Source: Streptosporangium sp. NBC_01495 (lineage in GTDB: Bacteria; Actinomycetota; Actinomycetes; Streptosporangiales; Streptosporangiaceae). Taken from it: 64,000 nucleotides of DNA. The position numbers and the translations under genes were made by a program. Below, one piece after another: positions 56,696-64,000 of the stretch; position 1 is the stretch's first letter; every line of letters starts with the position of its first letter. The stretch covers positions 248,001-312,000 of the forward strand of contig NZ_CP109430.1 in the NCBI RefSeq assembly GCF_036250735.1, read 5' to 3'. Under the pieces are notes generated by a model that worked only from the letters and a program-made list of their open reading frames with translations, was not told the origin of the DNA and did not search any database.

Positions 56696-59600
56696 ATGCG
56701 GCGCGAGTGGGAGCTAGAGGACCTGATCGAGTGCTGGACGCTGGATGAGGAGGAGTTCGCTCTGCTGGCGAACAAGTCCGGAGCCACACGGCTCGGCTTC
56801 GCCCTGATGCTCAAGTTCTTCGAGCTGGAGGCGCGCTTTCCCCGCCGAGAGGACATTCCGAGGGCCGCGGTGGACTTCATGGCCGGGCAGGTCAAAGTCG
56901 AGCCGTCGGTGTTCGCCTCCTACGACTGGTCGGGGCGGACGATCGAGTATCACCGGGCGCAGATCAGGAAGTTCCACGACTTCCGTGAGCCGACGGTGAG
57001 CGATGAGGACAAGCTCGCCGATTGGCTGTCCACCAAGATCTGCCCGGTGGAGATGTCGCGGGACCGGCTGCGCGGCGCACTACTCGCGCGCTGTCGCGAA
57101 GACCGGATCGAGCCGCCGAAGACGACCCGGATCGAACGCGCCCTGGGCTCAGCCGAGTCGATGTTCGAGCGGAACTTCACCCACGCGACCCTGGAGCGTT
57201 TATCGGCCACCTCGGTCGACAAGCTGGAGGAGCTCATCACCGCCCCCACACCTCCCCCCGCCCCGGCTCCCGGCGCCTCGCTTGCGGGTGATGGCGCCCC
57301 CGAGCGGGAGGAGCAGGCGCAGGCCACCGCTGCCGACGAGGGCGGGCGGCGTGCGTTCTTGCAGGAACTGAAGGAGGATCCGGGGTCCTTCCAGCTGGAC
57401 ACGCTGCTGGCCGAGATCGTGAAGCTGGAGCGGGTCAAGGCGATCGGTCTGCCGGCCACCTTGTTCGATGGGGTCTCGGAGAAGGTGGTGGCCGGGTGGC
57501 GGGCGCGGGCGATGAAGATGTACCCCTCCGACTTCGAGGCGGCCCCTGCGCCGATCCGCATCACACTGCTGGCCGCGTTGTGCCACGTGCGGCAGGCGGA
57601 GCTGATCGACGCCCTGGTGGAACTGCTGGTCCACCTCGTACACAAGATCAGTGTGCGGGCGGAGAAGAAGGTCGAAGGCGAGCTCAACGCCGAGTTCCGG
57701 CGGGTGCAGGGCAAGAACAGCATCTTGGTGAAGCTGGCCACCGCCGCGCTGGAGCTGCCCGAGGAGATCGTCCGCAAGGCGCTGTATCCGGTAGTGGGCC
57801 AGCGGACGCTGGAGGACATCATCGCCGAGGCCAAGGCGAATGAGAAGGTCTTCAACACGCGGGTGCGGACCAAGCTGCGCGGCTCCTATTCCCACCACTA
57901 CCGGCGCGGGCTGCCCAAGCTGTTGCGGGCGGTGAGTTTCCGCTCCAGCAACGACACCTTTAAGCCGGTGATGGACGCCCTGGGCCTGCTGGAGCGCTAC
58001 GCCGATTCCGATGCCGAGTTCTACGCCGCCGCCGAGAGGGTACCGACCGAGCACGTGGTGCCCGAGGACTGGCGCGAAGCGGTCGTCGATCCCGACACCG
58101 GCCTCATCGAGCGCATCCCGTATGAGCTGTGCGTGCTGGTGGCGCTGCGCAAGGCGATCCGGCGCCGGGAGATCTGGGTGGAGGGCGCCAACACCTGGCG
58201 CAACCCCGACCAGGACCTGCCGCCCGATTTCGAGGACAACCGGGACGTGCACTACGAGGCGCTGGCCAAGCCCCGCGATCCGGCCGACTTCATCGCCGAC
58301 CTCAAGAAGCGGCACGTCGCGGCGCTGGATCGGCTGAACAAGGGGTTGAAGAAGAACACCACCGGCGGGGTCAGCATCACCAAGCGCAAGAGCGAGGCGT
58401 GGATCAGCGTCCCGTCCCTGGGCAAGCAGATCGAGCCGGAGAACCTGGAGGCTCTCAAGGCAGAGATCGCCCGCCGCTGGGGCGTAATCGACCTGCTGGA
58501 CCTGATCAAGAACGTCGACCACGCCACGCAGTTCACCGGGGAGTTCACCTCGGTCGCCACGCGCACCGTCACCGACCCGCAGGTGCTGCGCCGCCGGCTG
58601 CTGCTGTGCACGTTCGGGCTGGGCACCAACATGGGCATCAAGCGGGTCGCCGACGGCACCGCGGTGACCGCCGGGATGGAGGCCGACACCGAGGTGGCGC
58701 TGCGCCGTACCCGCCGGCTGTTCGTCAACCGCGACAACCTGCGCGCCGCGATCCGCACCGTGGTCAACAAGACCCTGGAGGTGCGCGACACCGGTCTGTG
58801 GGGGCCGGGTACAGCGTGCGCGTCGGACTCTCGCAAGTTCGGCTCCTGGTCGGCCAACTTCATGACCGAGTGGCACCAGCGCTACGGCGGCGCCGGGATC
58901 ATGGTGTACTGGCACGTCGAGCGCAAGAACGTGTGCATCTACAGCCAGGTGCGCTCCACCACCGACTCCGAGGTCGCCTCGATGATCGAGGGCCTGCTGC
59001 GCCACCTGACCAGCGCCGAGATCGACCGCCAGTACACCGATACCCACGGAGCTTCGATCGTGGGTTTCGCGTTCTCGCACTTGCTGGATTTCAAGCTGCT
59101 GCCGCGGCTGAAGAACATCGGCTCTGCCCGTCTGTACCGGCCGGGCCTGACCGAGGGTGAGACCTGGTCGCGGCTGGAGACCGTGCTGTCGGGCAAGACG
59201 ATCGACTGGGAACTGATCGCCAACCAGTACGACCAGATGATCAAGTACGCGACCGTGCTGCGGCTGGGCACCGCCGAGGCCCATCAGATGCTGCGCCGCT
59301 TCACCCGCGGCGGCCCCAAGCACCCCACCTACCGGGCGATCGAGGAACTCGGGCGAGTGATCCGCACCGTGTTCATCTGCGACTACCTCGCCGACGAACA
59401 CCTGCGCCGGGAGATCCACGAAGGCCTCAACGTGGTGGAGAACTGGAACTCCGCCAATAAGGACATCTTCTACGGCAAGGCCGGCGACCTGACCGGCGAC
59501 GACCGCGAACACGTCGAGGTCTCCGCCCTCGCGCTCCACCTGGTCCAAGCCGCGATCGTCTACTTGAACACCAGGATGGTGCAGATCGTCCTGGCCGAGC

Positions 59601-59782
59601 CCAAATGGAGCAAGAAACTCACCGACGCCGACCGGCGCGGCTTGTCAGCCCTGTTCTGGACCCATCTGAACCTGTACGGCAAGTTCGAGCTCGACATGAG
59701 CAAACGGCTCGACCTCGGCCCAGACCTCGGGGGTCCAGACCTCGGACCGGGCCCAGAGGTGGAGGTCGGCCAGCCCACATGA
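56696..59782 (+). CDS. tnpA: Tn3-family transposase
   Basis: 1028 residues, full length and without interruption. N-terminal DUF4158 domain ([32 protein letters not shown]), then the Tn3 catalytic domain. Candidate DDE residues: Asp in [16 protein letters not shown], Asp in [14 protein letters not shown], and Glu in [16 protein letters not shown]. The C-terminus includes [13 protein letters not shown] and a [18 protein letters not shown] repeat tail. AGGG lies 7 bases upstream of the ATG. No resolvase (tnpR) is adjacent. Confidence 0.95.
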   Translation: MRREWELEDLIECWTLDEEEFALLANKSGATRLGFALMLKFFELEARFPRREDIPRAAVDFMAGQVKVEPSVFASYDWSGRTIEYHRAQIRKFHDFREPTVSDEDKLADWLSTKICPVEMSRDRLRGALLARCREDRIEPPKTTRIERALGSAESMFERNFTHATLERLSATSVDKLEELITAPTPPPAPAPGASLAGDGAPEREEQAQATAADEGGRRAFLQELKEDPGSFQLDTLLAEIVKLERVKAIGLPATLFDGVSEKVVAGWRARAMKMYPSDFEAAPAPIRITLLAALCHVRQAELIDALVELLVHLVHKISVRAEKKVEGELNAEFRRVQGKNSILVKLATAALELPEEIVRKALYPVVGQRTLEDIIAEAKANEKVFNTRVRTKLRGSYSHHYRRGLPKLLRAVSFRSSNDTFKPVMDALGLLERYADSDAEFYAAAERVPTEHVVPEDWREAVVDPDTGLIERIPYELCVLVALRKAIRRREIWVEGANTWRNPDQDLPPDFEDNRDVHYEALAKPRDPADFIADLKKRHVAALDRLNKGLKKNTTGGVSITKRKSEAWISVPSLGKQIEPENLEALKAEIARRWGVIDLLDLIKNVDHATQFTGEFTSVATRTVTDPQVLRRRLLLCTFGLGTNMGIKRVADGTAVTAGMEADTEVALRRTRRLFVNRDNLRAAIRTVVNKTLEVRDTGLWGPGTACASDSRKFGSWSANFMTEWHQRYGGAGIMVYWHVERKNVCIYSQVRSTTDSEVASMIEGLLRHLTSAEIDRQYTDTHGASIVGFAFSHLLDFKLLPRLKNIGSARLYRPGLTEGETWSRLETVLSGKTIDWELIANQYDQMIKYATVLRLGTAEAHQMLRRFTRGGPKHPTYRAIEELGRVIRTVFICDYLADEHLRREIHEGLNVVENWNSANKDIFYGKAGDLTGDDREHVEVSALALHLVQAAIVYLNTRMVQIVLAEPKWSKKLTDADRRGLSALFWTHLNLYGKFELDMSKRLDLGPDLGGPDLGPGPEVEVGQPT

Positions 59783-60194
59783 CCGCTCCCGGGGCTCGAT
59801 CGCCGCCCACCCTGGCGGCTGGCCACGCAGCGGGAACCAGGTCCGTGCACCCACCGGAGCCGGAGCGTGCGCGAGGATGCGCGATCCTTGATACTCCCCG
59901 ACCACAGACCCAGGGCGGGCAGTGAGGAGTGTGGTTGGCCATGACCGCGAACGACAGCATGACGTCCGCCCGTGCGGTGCGCTCGATGCCGCTGGCCGCC
60001 GCCGCAGCGGCGGTCGGCGTGCTGGGCGGGCGGCTCTGACCGGGGCAGGAGCGCTCCGGCGGCCCGTTTCTGCCGGATTCCCGAACCACCTTTTCAACCA
60101 CGAGAGCCCGGCTACCTCACGGATCGCCGGAGCTTTGGGTTCGTCGGCCTTGACGTCACGTCGCCATGAGGTAACGGCGCCGCCCGCTCTTGGC
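59783..60194. other. Region after the transposase with a truncated signal-peptide-like ORF
   Basis: A 32-codon frame at 59941-60039 (MTANDSMTSARAVRSMPLAAAAAAVGVLGG, then stop) looks like the first residues of a secreted or lipoprotein gene cut just before its mature part. No right-end repeat of the Tn3 element is visible. Confidence 0.35.
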
Positions 60195-60563
60195 TCAGGA
60201 AGACGCGAGCAACAACGCCGTCGTCGTTCCGGTGACCACGGCCAGCACCACGGGCGCTACGGCGTGGGAGCGGTTGCGCCGGTGCGTGAAGTCGCGGGCA
60301 CGGAGGTGGAATCCCACCGCGCCGATCAGCAGCAGTGTGAGACCGGTCGCGGCCACGACGGCGAGCGGCTTGAACCAGAGGCCGACTGCGAGCCCGAGCG
60401 CGCCGGCGACCTCCAGGGCGCCGATCGAGCGGGTCATCGTCGGGCCGACTCCTAGTCTCAGCAGGTTGGCTGTCACCGAACGCTGTAGCCGGACCTTTTG
60501 TGCACCGGCGAGCAGGAAGACGAGAGCGACCAGAGCGCTCAAGGTGTTGGCGGCAAATGACAT
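60195..60563 (-). CDS. DoxX-like four-helix membrane protein
   Basis: 122 residues from ATG 60563 with GAAGGG upstream; the longer start (60578) adds five residues. Four transmembrane helices: LSALVALVFLLAGAQKV, SIGALEVAGALGLAVGLWF, PLAVVAATGLTLLLIGAVGF and AVAPVVLAVVTGTTTALLLA, with the DoxX-type KV and GALEVAG...GL motifs. Such proteins take part in redox or quinone-linked complexes. The gene is divergent from tetR and its upstream region holds one of the four TetR-type operators, so it is probably in that regulon. Confidence 0.88.
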   Translation of the reverse strand: MSFAANTLSALVALVFLLAGAQKVRLQRSVTANLLRLGVGPTMTRSIGALEVAGALGLAVGLWFKPLAVVAATGLTLLLIGAVGFHLRARDFTHRRNRSHAVAPVVLAVVTGTTTALLLASS

Positions 60564-60585
60564 GGCACAACCCTTCACAACATAG

Positions 60586-60652
60586 AAAGCGAACGTTCCT
60601 TCTCTATTCCCGGAAGGGCGAATTTGTCAAGGGCGAACGTTCGTTCTACGTT
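60586..60652. promoter_or_regulatory. Divergent promoter with two TetR operators
   Basis: Operator 1 at 60586-60603 (AAAGCGAACGTTCCTTCT) and operator 2 at 60630-60647 (AGGGCGAACGTTCGTTCT). For the tetR gene, -35 TTGTCA (60624-60629) and -10 TACGTT (60647-60652) are 17 apart and operator 2 fills the spacer. Initiation would fall at the ATG (60660), giving a leaderless message. Repression by steric blocking is inferred. Confidence 0.75.
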
Positions 60653-60659
60653 GGATCCC

Positions 60660-61268
60660 ATGGCACGCATGCCCAAGGAGCACCTGGAAGCCCGCCGCCG
60701 TCAGATCCTGGACGCCGCCCGGCGCTGCTTCATCCGCAATGGCTTCCATGCCACGTCCATGCAGGACGTGCTGACCGAGGCCGCACTGTCGGCCGGCGCC
60801 GTCTACCGCTACTTCGAGAGCAAGGACGACATCATCGCCGCAATCGCGGCCGAGGCTCTCGCCGAGGTCGCGTCGGCGTTCGAGGCGCACGACACCATCG
60901 GGCCGCCGGACCTGGACAACATCGTTGATCTCGTGCTGGGGGTCGAGCGCCCTCCGCTGTCCGGGTCGCGGGAGTCGGCCCAGTTGCTGGTCCAGGTCTG
61001 GTCGGAGGCCCTGCGTTCGCCTTCGCTGAGCGCCAAGTTGAAGGAGGTCATGGCGCAGGCCAGCGGCGTGGTCGGCGCTCTCGTGTCGCAGCATCAGCAG
61101 CGCGGGCTGCTTCCCGCCGACGTCCCGGCCGAGCACGTGGCCGATGTCCTGATAGCCCTGATCGACGGGTTCCTGGTGCGCCGCGCGGTGTACGGCCACG
61201 CTGATTCGGCGGCCTTCAGGAACGGCATGCGAGCCCTGATGTCGGCGCCTGCGCAAGCCGCCCGATAG
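60660..61268 (+). CDS. TetR family repressor
   Basis: 202 residues from ATG 60660. N-terminal HTH: RRRQILDAARRCFIRNGFHATSMQDVLTEAALSAGAVYRYFESKDDII. The C-terminal ligand domain is of the TetR_C type, with QVWSEALRSPSL and LIALIDGFLVRRAVYG. Four matching 18-bp operators surround it (two in front, two between its stop and the monooxygenase gene). It should repress itself, the DoxX gene and the monooxygenase-methyltransferase pair, and respond to an aromatic or antibiotic-like ligand (inference). Confidence 0.93.
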   Translation: MARMPKEHLEARRRQILDAARRCFIRNGFHATSMQDVLTEAALSAGAVYRYFESKDDIIAAIAAEALAEVASAFEAHDTIGPPDLDNIVDLVLGVERPPLSGSRESAQLLVQVWSEALRSPSLSAKLKEVMAQASGVVGALVSQHQQRGLLPADVPAEHVADVLIALIDGFLVRRAVYGHADSAAFRNGMRALMSAPAQAAR

Positions 61269-61337
61269 AGAACGAACATTCGCTCTTGACGGTCGCGGCT
61301 CAACCGTGCTCTTCTAAAAAGAACGATCATTCGTTCT
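61269..61337 (+). promoter_or_regulatory. Two TetR operators and promoter of the monooxygenase gene
   Basis: Operator 3 at 61269-61286 (AGAACGAACATTCGCTCT) starts 1 base after the tetR stop. Operator 4 at 61320-61337 (AGAACGATCATTCGTTCT) has perfect 7-base arms and ends 2 bases before the ATG. TTGACG at 61286-61291 is a plausible -35. The absence of a ribosome site before ATG 61340 again suggests a leaderless transcript. Confidence 0.7.
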
Positions 61338-61339
61338 AC

Positions 61340-62977
61340 ATGGGTGGATTTGTGACTACAAAAGCGGACGTTCTCATCGTCGGCGCGGGGCCGACCGGCC
61401 TGGTGCTGGCCATCGACCTGGCACGGCGGGGAGTGATCCCACGGATCATCGACGCCGCGCGCGCGGACCACCGGGAGAGCCGGGCGGTGTCGATCGTGGC
61501 CAGATCGCTGGAGATGCTGGACGATCTCGGGCTGGCCCAAGCCGCCATCGAACGAGGCGTCCCGCTGCACACACTGAACTTCTACCAGGGCACGACGACC
61601 CTGGCCGAGATGGACGTGACAGCCGTCGACTCCCCATTCCCGCTGGACCTGTGCATCCCGCAGTGGCAGACGGTGGCCCTGTTGCGCGAGCGCGCGGAGG
61701 AGCTAGGGGTCACCGTCGAATGGGGCACCCGCCTGGTCGGGCAGCAGGCCAGCGAAAAATGCGTCAGCGTGGAACTCAGTCACGAGGACGGTCGCGGCGA
61801 ACGGTGCGAAACCGGGTGGCTGATCGGCGCCGACGGCGCCCACAGCACCGTGCGCGAGAGGGCGGGAATCACCCGGCAGAGAGCCGACCTGAAGCGGGGG
61901 TTCATCCTGGGCGACGTCGCCGTGGACTGGCCGCTCACGCGGGACCGCTTCCATGTCTACTTCGGCAAGTCCGGCCTCGTGGCGGTCTTCCCCATGATCG
62001 GGGGCTACTGGCGCATCCTGGCCAGCACGCCGGACGATCGACCGCCGCAGACCCCAGGGCTGGACGACTTCGCCGCCTACGTCGCCGAACGCACGCCCCT
62101 GGACTCTCGCGTACGCGACCTGCAGTGGAGTTCGTCGTTCGTGGCCCGCGAGAGCCTGGCCGACCGGCTTCGCCAGGGCCGGGTCCTCCTAGCCGGCGAC
62201 GCCGCGCACAGCCACAGCCCGGTGGGCGGCCAGGGCATGAACACAGGCATGCAAGACGCCTACAACCTGGGCTGGAAACTCGCGCTCGTCGTCACCGGGC
62301 GCGCCGAGGAGTCCCTCCTGGACAGCTATCAGGCCGAACGGTGGCCCGTGGTCAAGGCCGTGGTCGAGGCGACCTCGGCCACGACAAAGGTCGCCACCGG
62401 CAGCACGCTGGTCGCCCGCAGGGCCAGGCGGCACGCGCTGCGCCTGTTCGGCAGGCTCAACCCTGTGCAACAACGGCTGTCGAACGCCTTCGGCGAACAC
62501 CTCGTCCACTACCGCGACAGTGACCTCGTCTTCGAACGCTGGCACGAGTCGCAAGCCAGGGCATGGAGTGACCTCGCCTGTACCGGACCGGAAGCCGGCG
62601 AGCTGGTACGGGACGCCTACGTCGAGAACCGTGAGGGGCCGGTGGCGCTCCGGCACATCCTCCGGACGCCAGGCCACCACCTCGTCCTGTTCGCGGCGGA
62701 TACGACCGGCTCCGCCATCCTGGCCGCCTGGCAGGCCTCCGCACGCGAGGCGATGGCCGGGCACGGCGAGGTCCATGTCATCACCCGCGGCCACCTGCCG
62801 CACGAGCCCATGGACGGGGTCTTCGCCGACCTGCGCAGCGAGGCGCACAACCGCTACGGTGTGCGCCGCCCCAGCCTGTACGTGATCCGGCCGGACAAGT
62901 ACGTGGGCTACCGCGGCGACAACGTCGACTTCGCACCCGTGAACGACTACTTTCGCGCCCTGGGCGCCCGCCCGTGA
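61340..62977 (+). CDS. FAD-dependent aromatic monooxygenase
   Basis: 545 residues. FAD-binding GxGxxG: VLIVGAGPTGLVLAIDLARRG; the DG motif WLIGADGAHSTVRERAGI; the second FAD motif LLAGDAAHSHSPVGGQGMNTGMQDAYNLGWKLA. A C-terminal thioredoxin-like domain follows (HLVLFAADTTG, RRPSLYVIRPDKYVGYRGD) as in PheA/TetX/Rox-like class A hydroxylases. It would hydroxylate a phenolic or polyketide-like compound using NAD(P)H and oxygen. Controlled by TetR through adjacent operators; translation is coupled to the following methyltransferase. Drug inactivation or tailoring are both possible. Confidence 0.93.
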   Translation: MGGFVTTKADVLIVGAGPTGLVLAIDLARRGVIPRIIDAARADHRESRAVSIVARSLEMLDDLGLAQAAIERGVPLHTLNFYQGTTTLAEMDVTAVDSPFPLDLCIPQWQTVALLRERAEELGVTVEWGTRLVGQQASEKCVSVELSHEDGRGERCETGWLIGADGAHSTVRERAGITRQRADLKRGFILGDVAVDWPLTRDRFHVYFGKSGLVAVFPMIGGYWRILASTPDDRPPQTPGLDDFAAYVAERTPLDSRVRDLQWSSSFVARESLADRLRQGRVLLAGDAAHSHSPVGGQGMNTGMQDAYNLGWKLALVVTGRAEESLLDSYQAERWPVVKAVVEATSATTKVATGSTLVARRARRHALRLFGRLNPVQQRLSNAFGEHLVHYRDSDLVFERWHESQARAWSDLACTGPEAGELVRDAYVENREGPVALRHILRTPGHHLVLFAADTTGSAILAAWQASAREAMAGHGEVHVITRGHLPHEPMDGVFADLRSEAHNRYGVRRPSLYVIRPDKYVGYRGDNVDFAPVNDYFRALGARP

Positions 62978-63885
62978 CGCCGCCTGCCGAGAAAAGGGAG
63001 CTGAACAACCCCGTGACACGAGAACCGACTCTCCCCGAGAGCCTGACCGGAATCGGTGCCACCGCCTTGGGCGTAGCTCTCCTGCGCACCCTAGAGAGCG
63101 ACCGCCCGGACCGGCTGTTCGACGACCCCTACGCACAGCACTTCCTGGCGGCCGTCGATCCGGCCTCCACCCCTTGGTCCGCCGGCCCTTCTCCGTCGAC
63201 CGCGCGCTTCCTGCGGATGATGGCCGAGCAGGTCGCCGTACGCACCCGGTTCTTCGACCGCGCGCTGCTGGCCGCGGCCTCGCAACGGTGCGACCAGGTG
63301 GTCCTGCTGGCGTGCGGCATGGACGCCCGCGCGTTCCGGCTCGCCTGGCCGCCCGGCACCAAGGTCTTCGAGCTGGACTTCGCCGACGTGCTCGCGTTCA
63401 AGGCGACTGTGCTCGACGACCGCGGCGCGACCGCCGCGTGCCACCGCGTCGAGGTCGCCACCGACCTGCGCCAGGACTGGGCACAGGCGCTGGCGGAGTC
63501 CGGCTTCAGCCCGGAGCGACCGGCCGCCTGGCTGGCCGAGGGCATCCTCTACGCTCTGCCCCCCGAAGCCGCCGACCTGCTCCTCGACCGGATCACCGCC
63601 GTCTCCGCCCCAGGAAGCGTGCTCGCCTTGGACCACGCGGAGGACTCGGAGCTGCTCCGCGCCGCCCGCGCGGACATCTCCGCCGAACTCGTCGGGCTGT
63701 GGCGAGGCGGCCCTGCCGAGAACCTGGATGCCTGGCTTGCCCGGCGCGGCTGGCAGCCTGTCGTGAGGGACATCGCCGAGGTCGCGGCCTCCTGCGAACG
63801 CCCGATTCCGCCCGCGTTCGATCCTGCCCGTGCCGACGCCGGACGCGGCTGGCTGGCGACGGCACACCTCCCCGGGCCTCGCTGA
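62974..63885 (+). CDS. SAM-dependent methyltransferase, LCMT/PPM1-like family
   Basis: 303 residues from GTG 62974, which overlaps the monooxygenase stop (GTGA); GTG 63013 is a possible later start. The pattern is that of the actinobacterial putative methyltransferases related to leucine carboxyl methyltransferases: SLTGIGATALGVALLRTLES, FDDPYAQHFL, VAVRTRFFDRAL, QVVLLACGMDARAFRLAWPPGTKVFELDF and AWLAEGILYALPPEAADLLL. It probably methylates a hydroxyl or carboxyl, perhaps the product of the monooxygenase (inference from coupling). Confidence 0.9.
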   Translation: MTPPAEKRELNNPVTREPTLPESLTGIGATALGVALLRTLESDRPDRLFDDPYAQHFLAAVDPASTPWSAGPSPSTARFLRMMAEQVAVRTRFFDRALLAAASQRCDQVVLLACGMDARAFRLAWPPGTKVFELDFADVLAFKATVLDDRGATAACHRVEVATDLRQDWAQALAESGFSPERPAAWLAEGILYALPPEAADLLLDRITAVSAPGSVLALDHAEDSELLRAARADISAELVGLWRGGPAENLDAWLARRGWQPVVRDIAEVAASCERPIPPAFDPARADAGRGWLATAHLPGPR

Positions 63886-63906
63886 CGCGGGCTGGTTGCG
63901 GTGTGA

Positions 63907-64000
63907 AGGAGCTCAAAGGATGTTGTCCGGGCCCCGGCGACGTGGAACAAGCACCTGTCCGCGCTGCGATCCTTCGCCGCCAACGCGATCCGCAACGAGT
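63907..64000 (+). pseudogene. Tyrosine-recombinase-like fragment running off the window
   Basis: The frame that leaves the window reads SKDVVRAPATWNKHLSALRS, then FAANAIRNE, the pattern of the N-terminal core-binding domain of phage-type integrases (TWNR.LAALRSF). A TGA lies immediately upstream (63904-63906) and no start codon is present, so this is probably a truncated gene. The rest is outside the window. Confidence 0.4.

Overview
The window reads as chromosomal DNA of a high-GC actinomycete: third codon positions are almost all G or C, starts are often GTG or TTG, genes overlap as ATGA or GTGA, and the gene families (ArsR/SRPBCC pair, SARP regulators, GPP34, Streptomyces-type MerR, Hanks kinase, SAM methyltransferases) are actinobacterial. 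The absence of a diagnostic marker leaves genus open; Streptosporangiales or Streptomyces relatives fit (inference).

Layout. 1-14.4 kb is a mixed chromosomal region: the tail of a phytase-like esterase, two MerR regulators, GPP34 protein, amino-acid permease plus GNAT enzyme, secreted glycerophosphodiesterase, methyltransferases, STAS protein, a transglycosylase lipoprotein, AraC, DUF305 and an ArsR-SRPBCC-VOC operon. 14.4-24.2 kb is an accessory zone: an unknown three-gene operon (zinc-ribbon-like protein, membrane protein, SAF/CpaB-like protein) split by a precisely definable ISAs1 element, a decayed SDR, a three-ORF operon of unknown proteins including a 50-residue one, an AraC/NmrA divergent pair and IS3 debris.

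24.2-43.5 kb is the main item: a biosynthetic gene cluster that I do not recognise. One tight operon (24223-30843) encodes an adenylation enzyme, a carrier protein, a divergent anthranilate-phosphoribosyltransferase (TrpD type), a tryptophan-synthase-alpha (TrpA type), an ectoine-synthase-like cupin, an acyl-CoA dehydrogenase, a PRA isomerase (TrpF type) and an indole-glycerol-phosphate synthase (TrpC type). A second operon (36486-38546) gives a carrier protein, a KAS III and a ketoreductase, followed by a free-standing acyltransferase, a decayed second KAS III-like acyltransferase, a Tat-exported FAD oxidase, a SnoaL-like protein and a thioesterase. Two very large SARP-type regulators lie between the operons. 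The Trp-type set has every step from an anthranilate-like acid to a free indole-like ring but lacks TrpE, TrpG and TrpB. Substrate-contact positions in TrpD and one catalytic-site position in TrpC differ from the family, so a non-anthranilate substrate and a new heterocycle are plausible (inference).

43.5-64 kb is again mosaic: fragments of several broken genes, a methyltransferase enclosed by IS-like inverted repeats with CTAG duplications, nested IS3/ISAs1 remnants, an AlkZ-like protein, a tRNA 3'-half that looks like an integration scar, a Ser/Thr kinase with L7/L12-like repeats, an IclR fusion pseudogene, a secreted protein, a Tn3-family transposase with one visible end, a TetR-controlled DoxX / FAD-monooxygenase / methyltransferase locus with four matching operators, and the start of an integrase-like fragment at the right edge.
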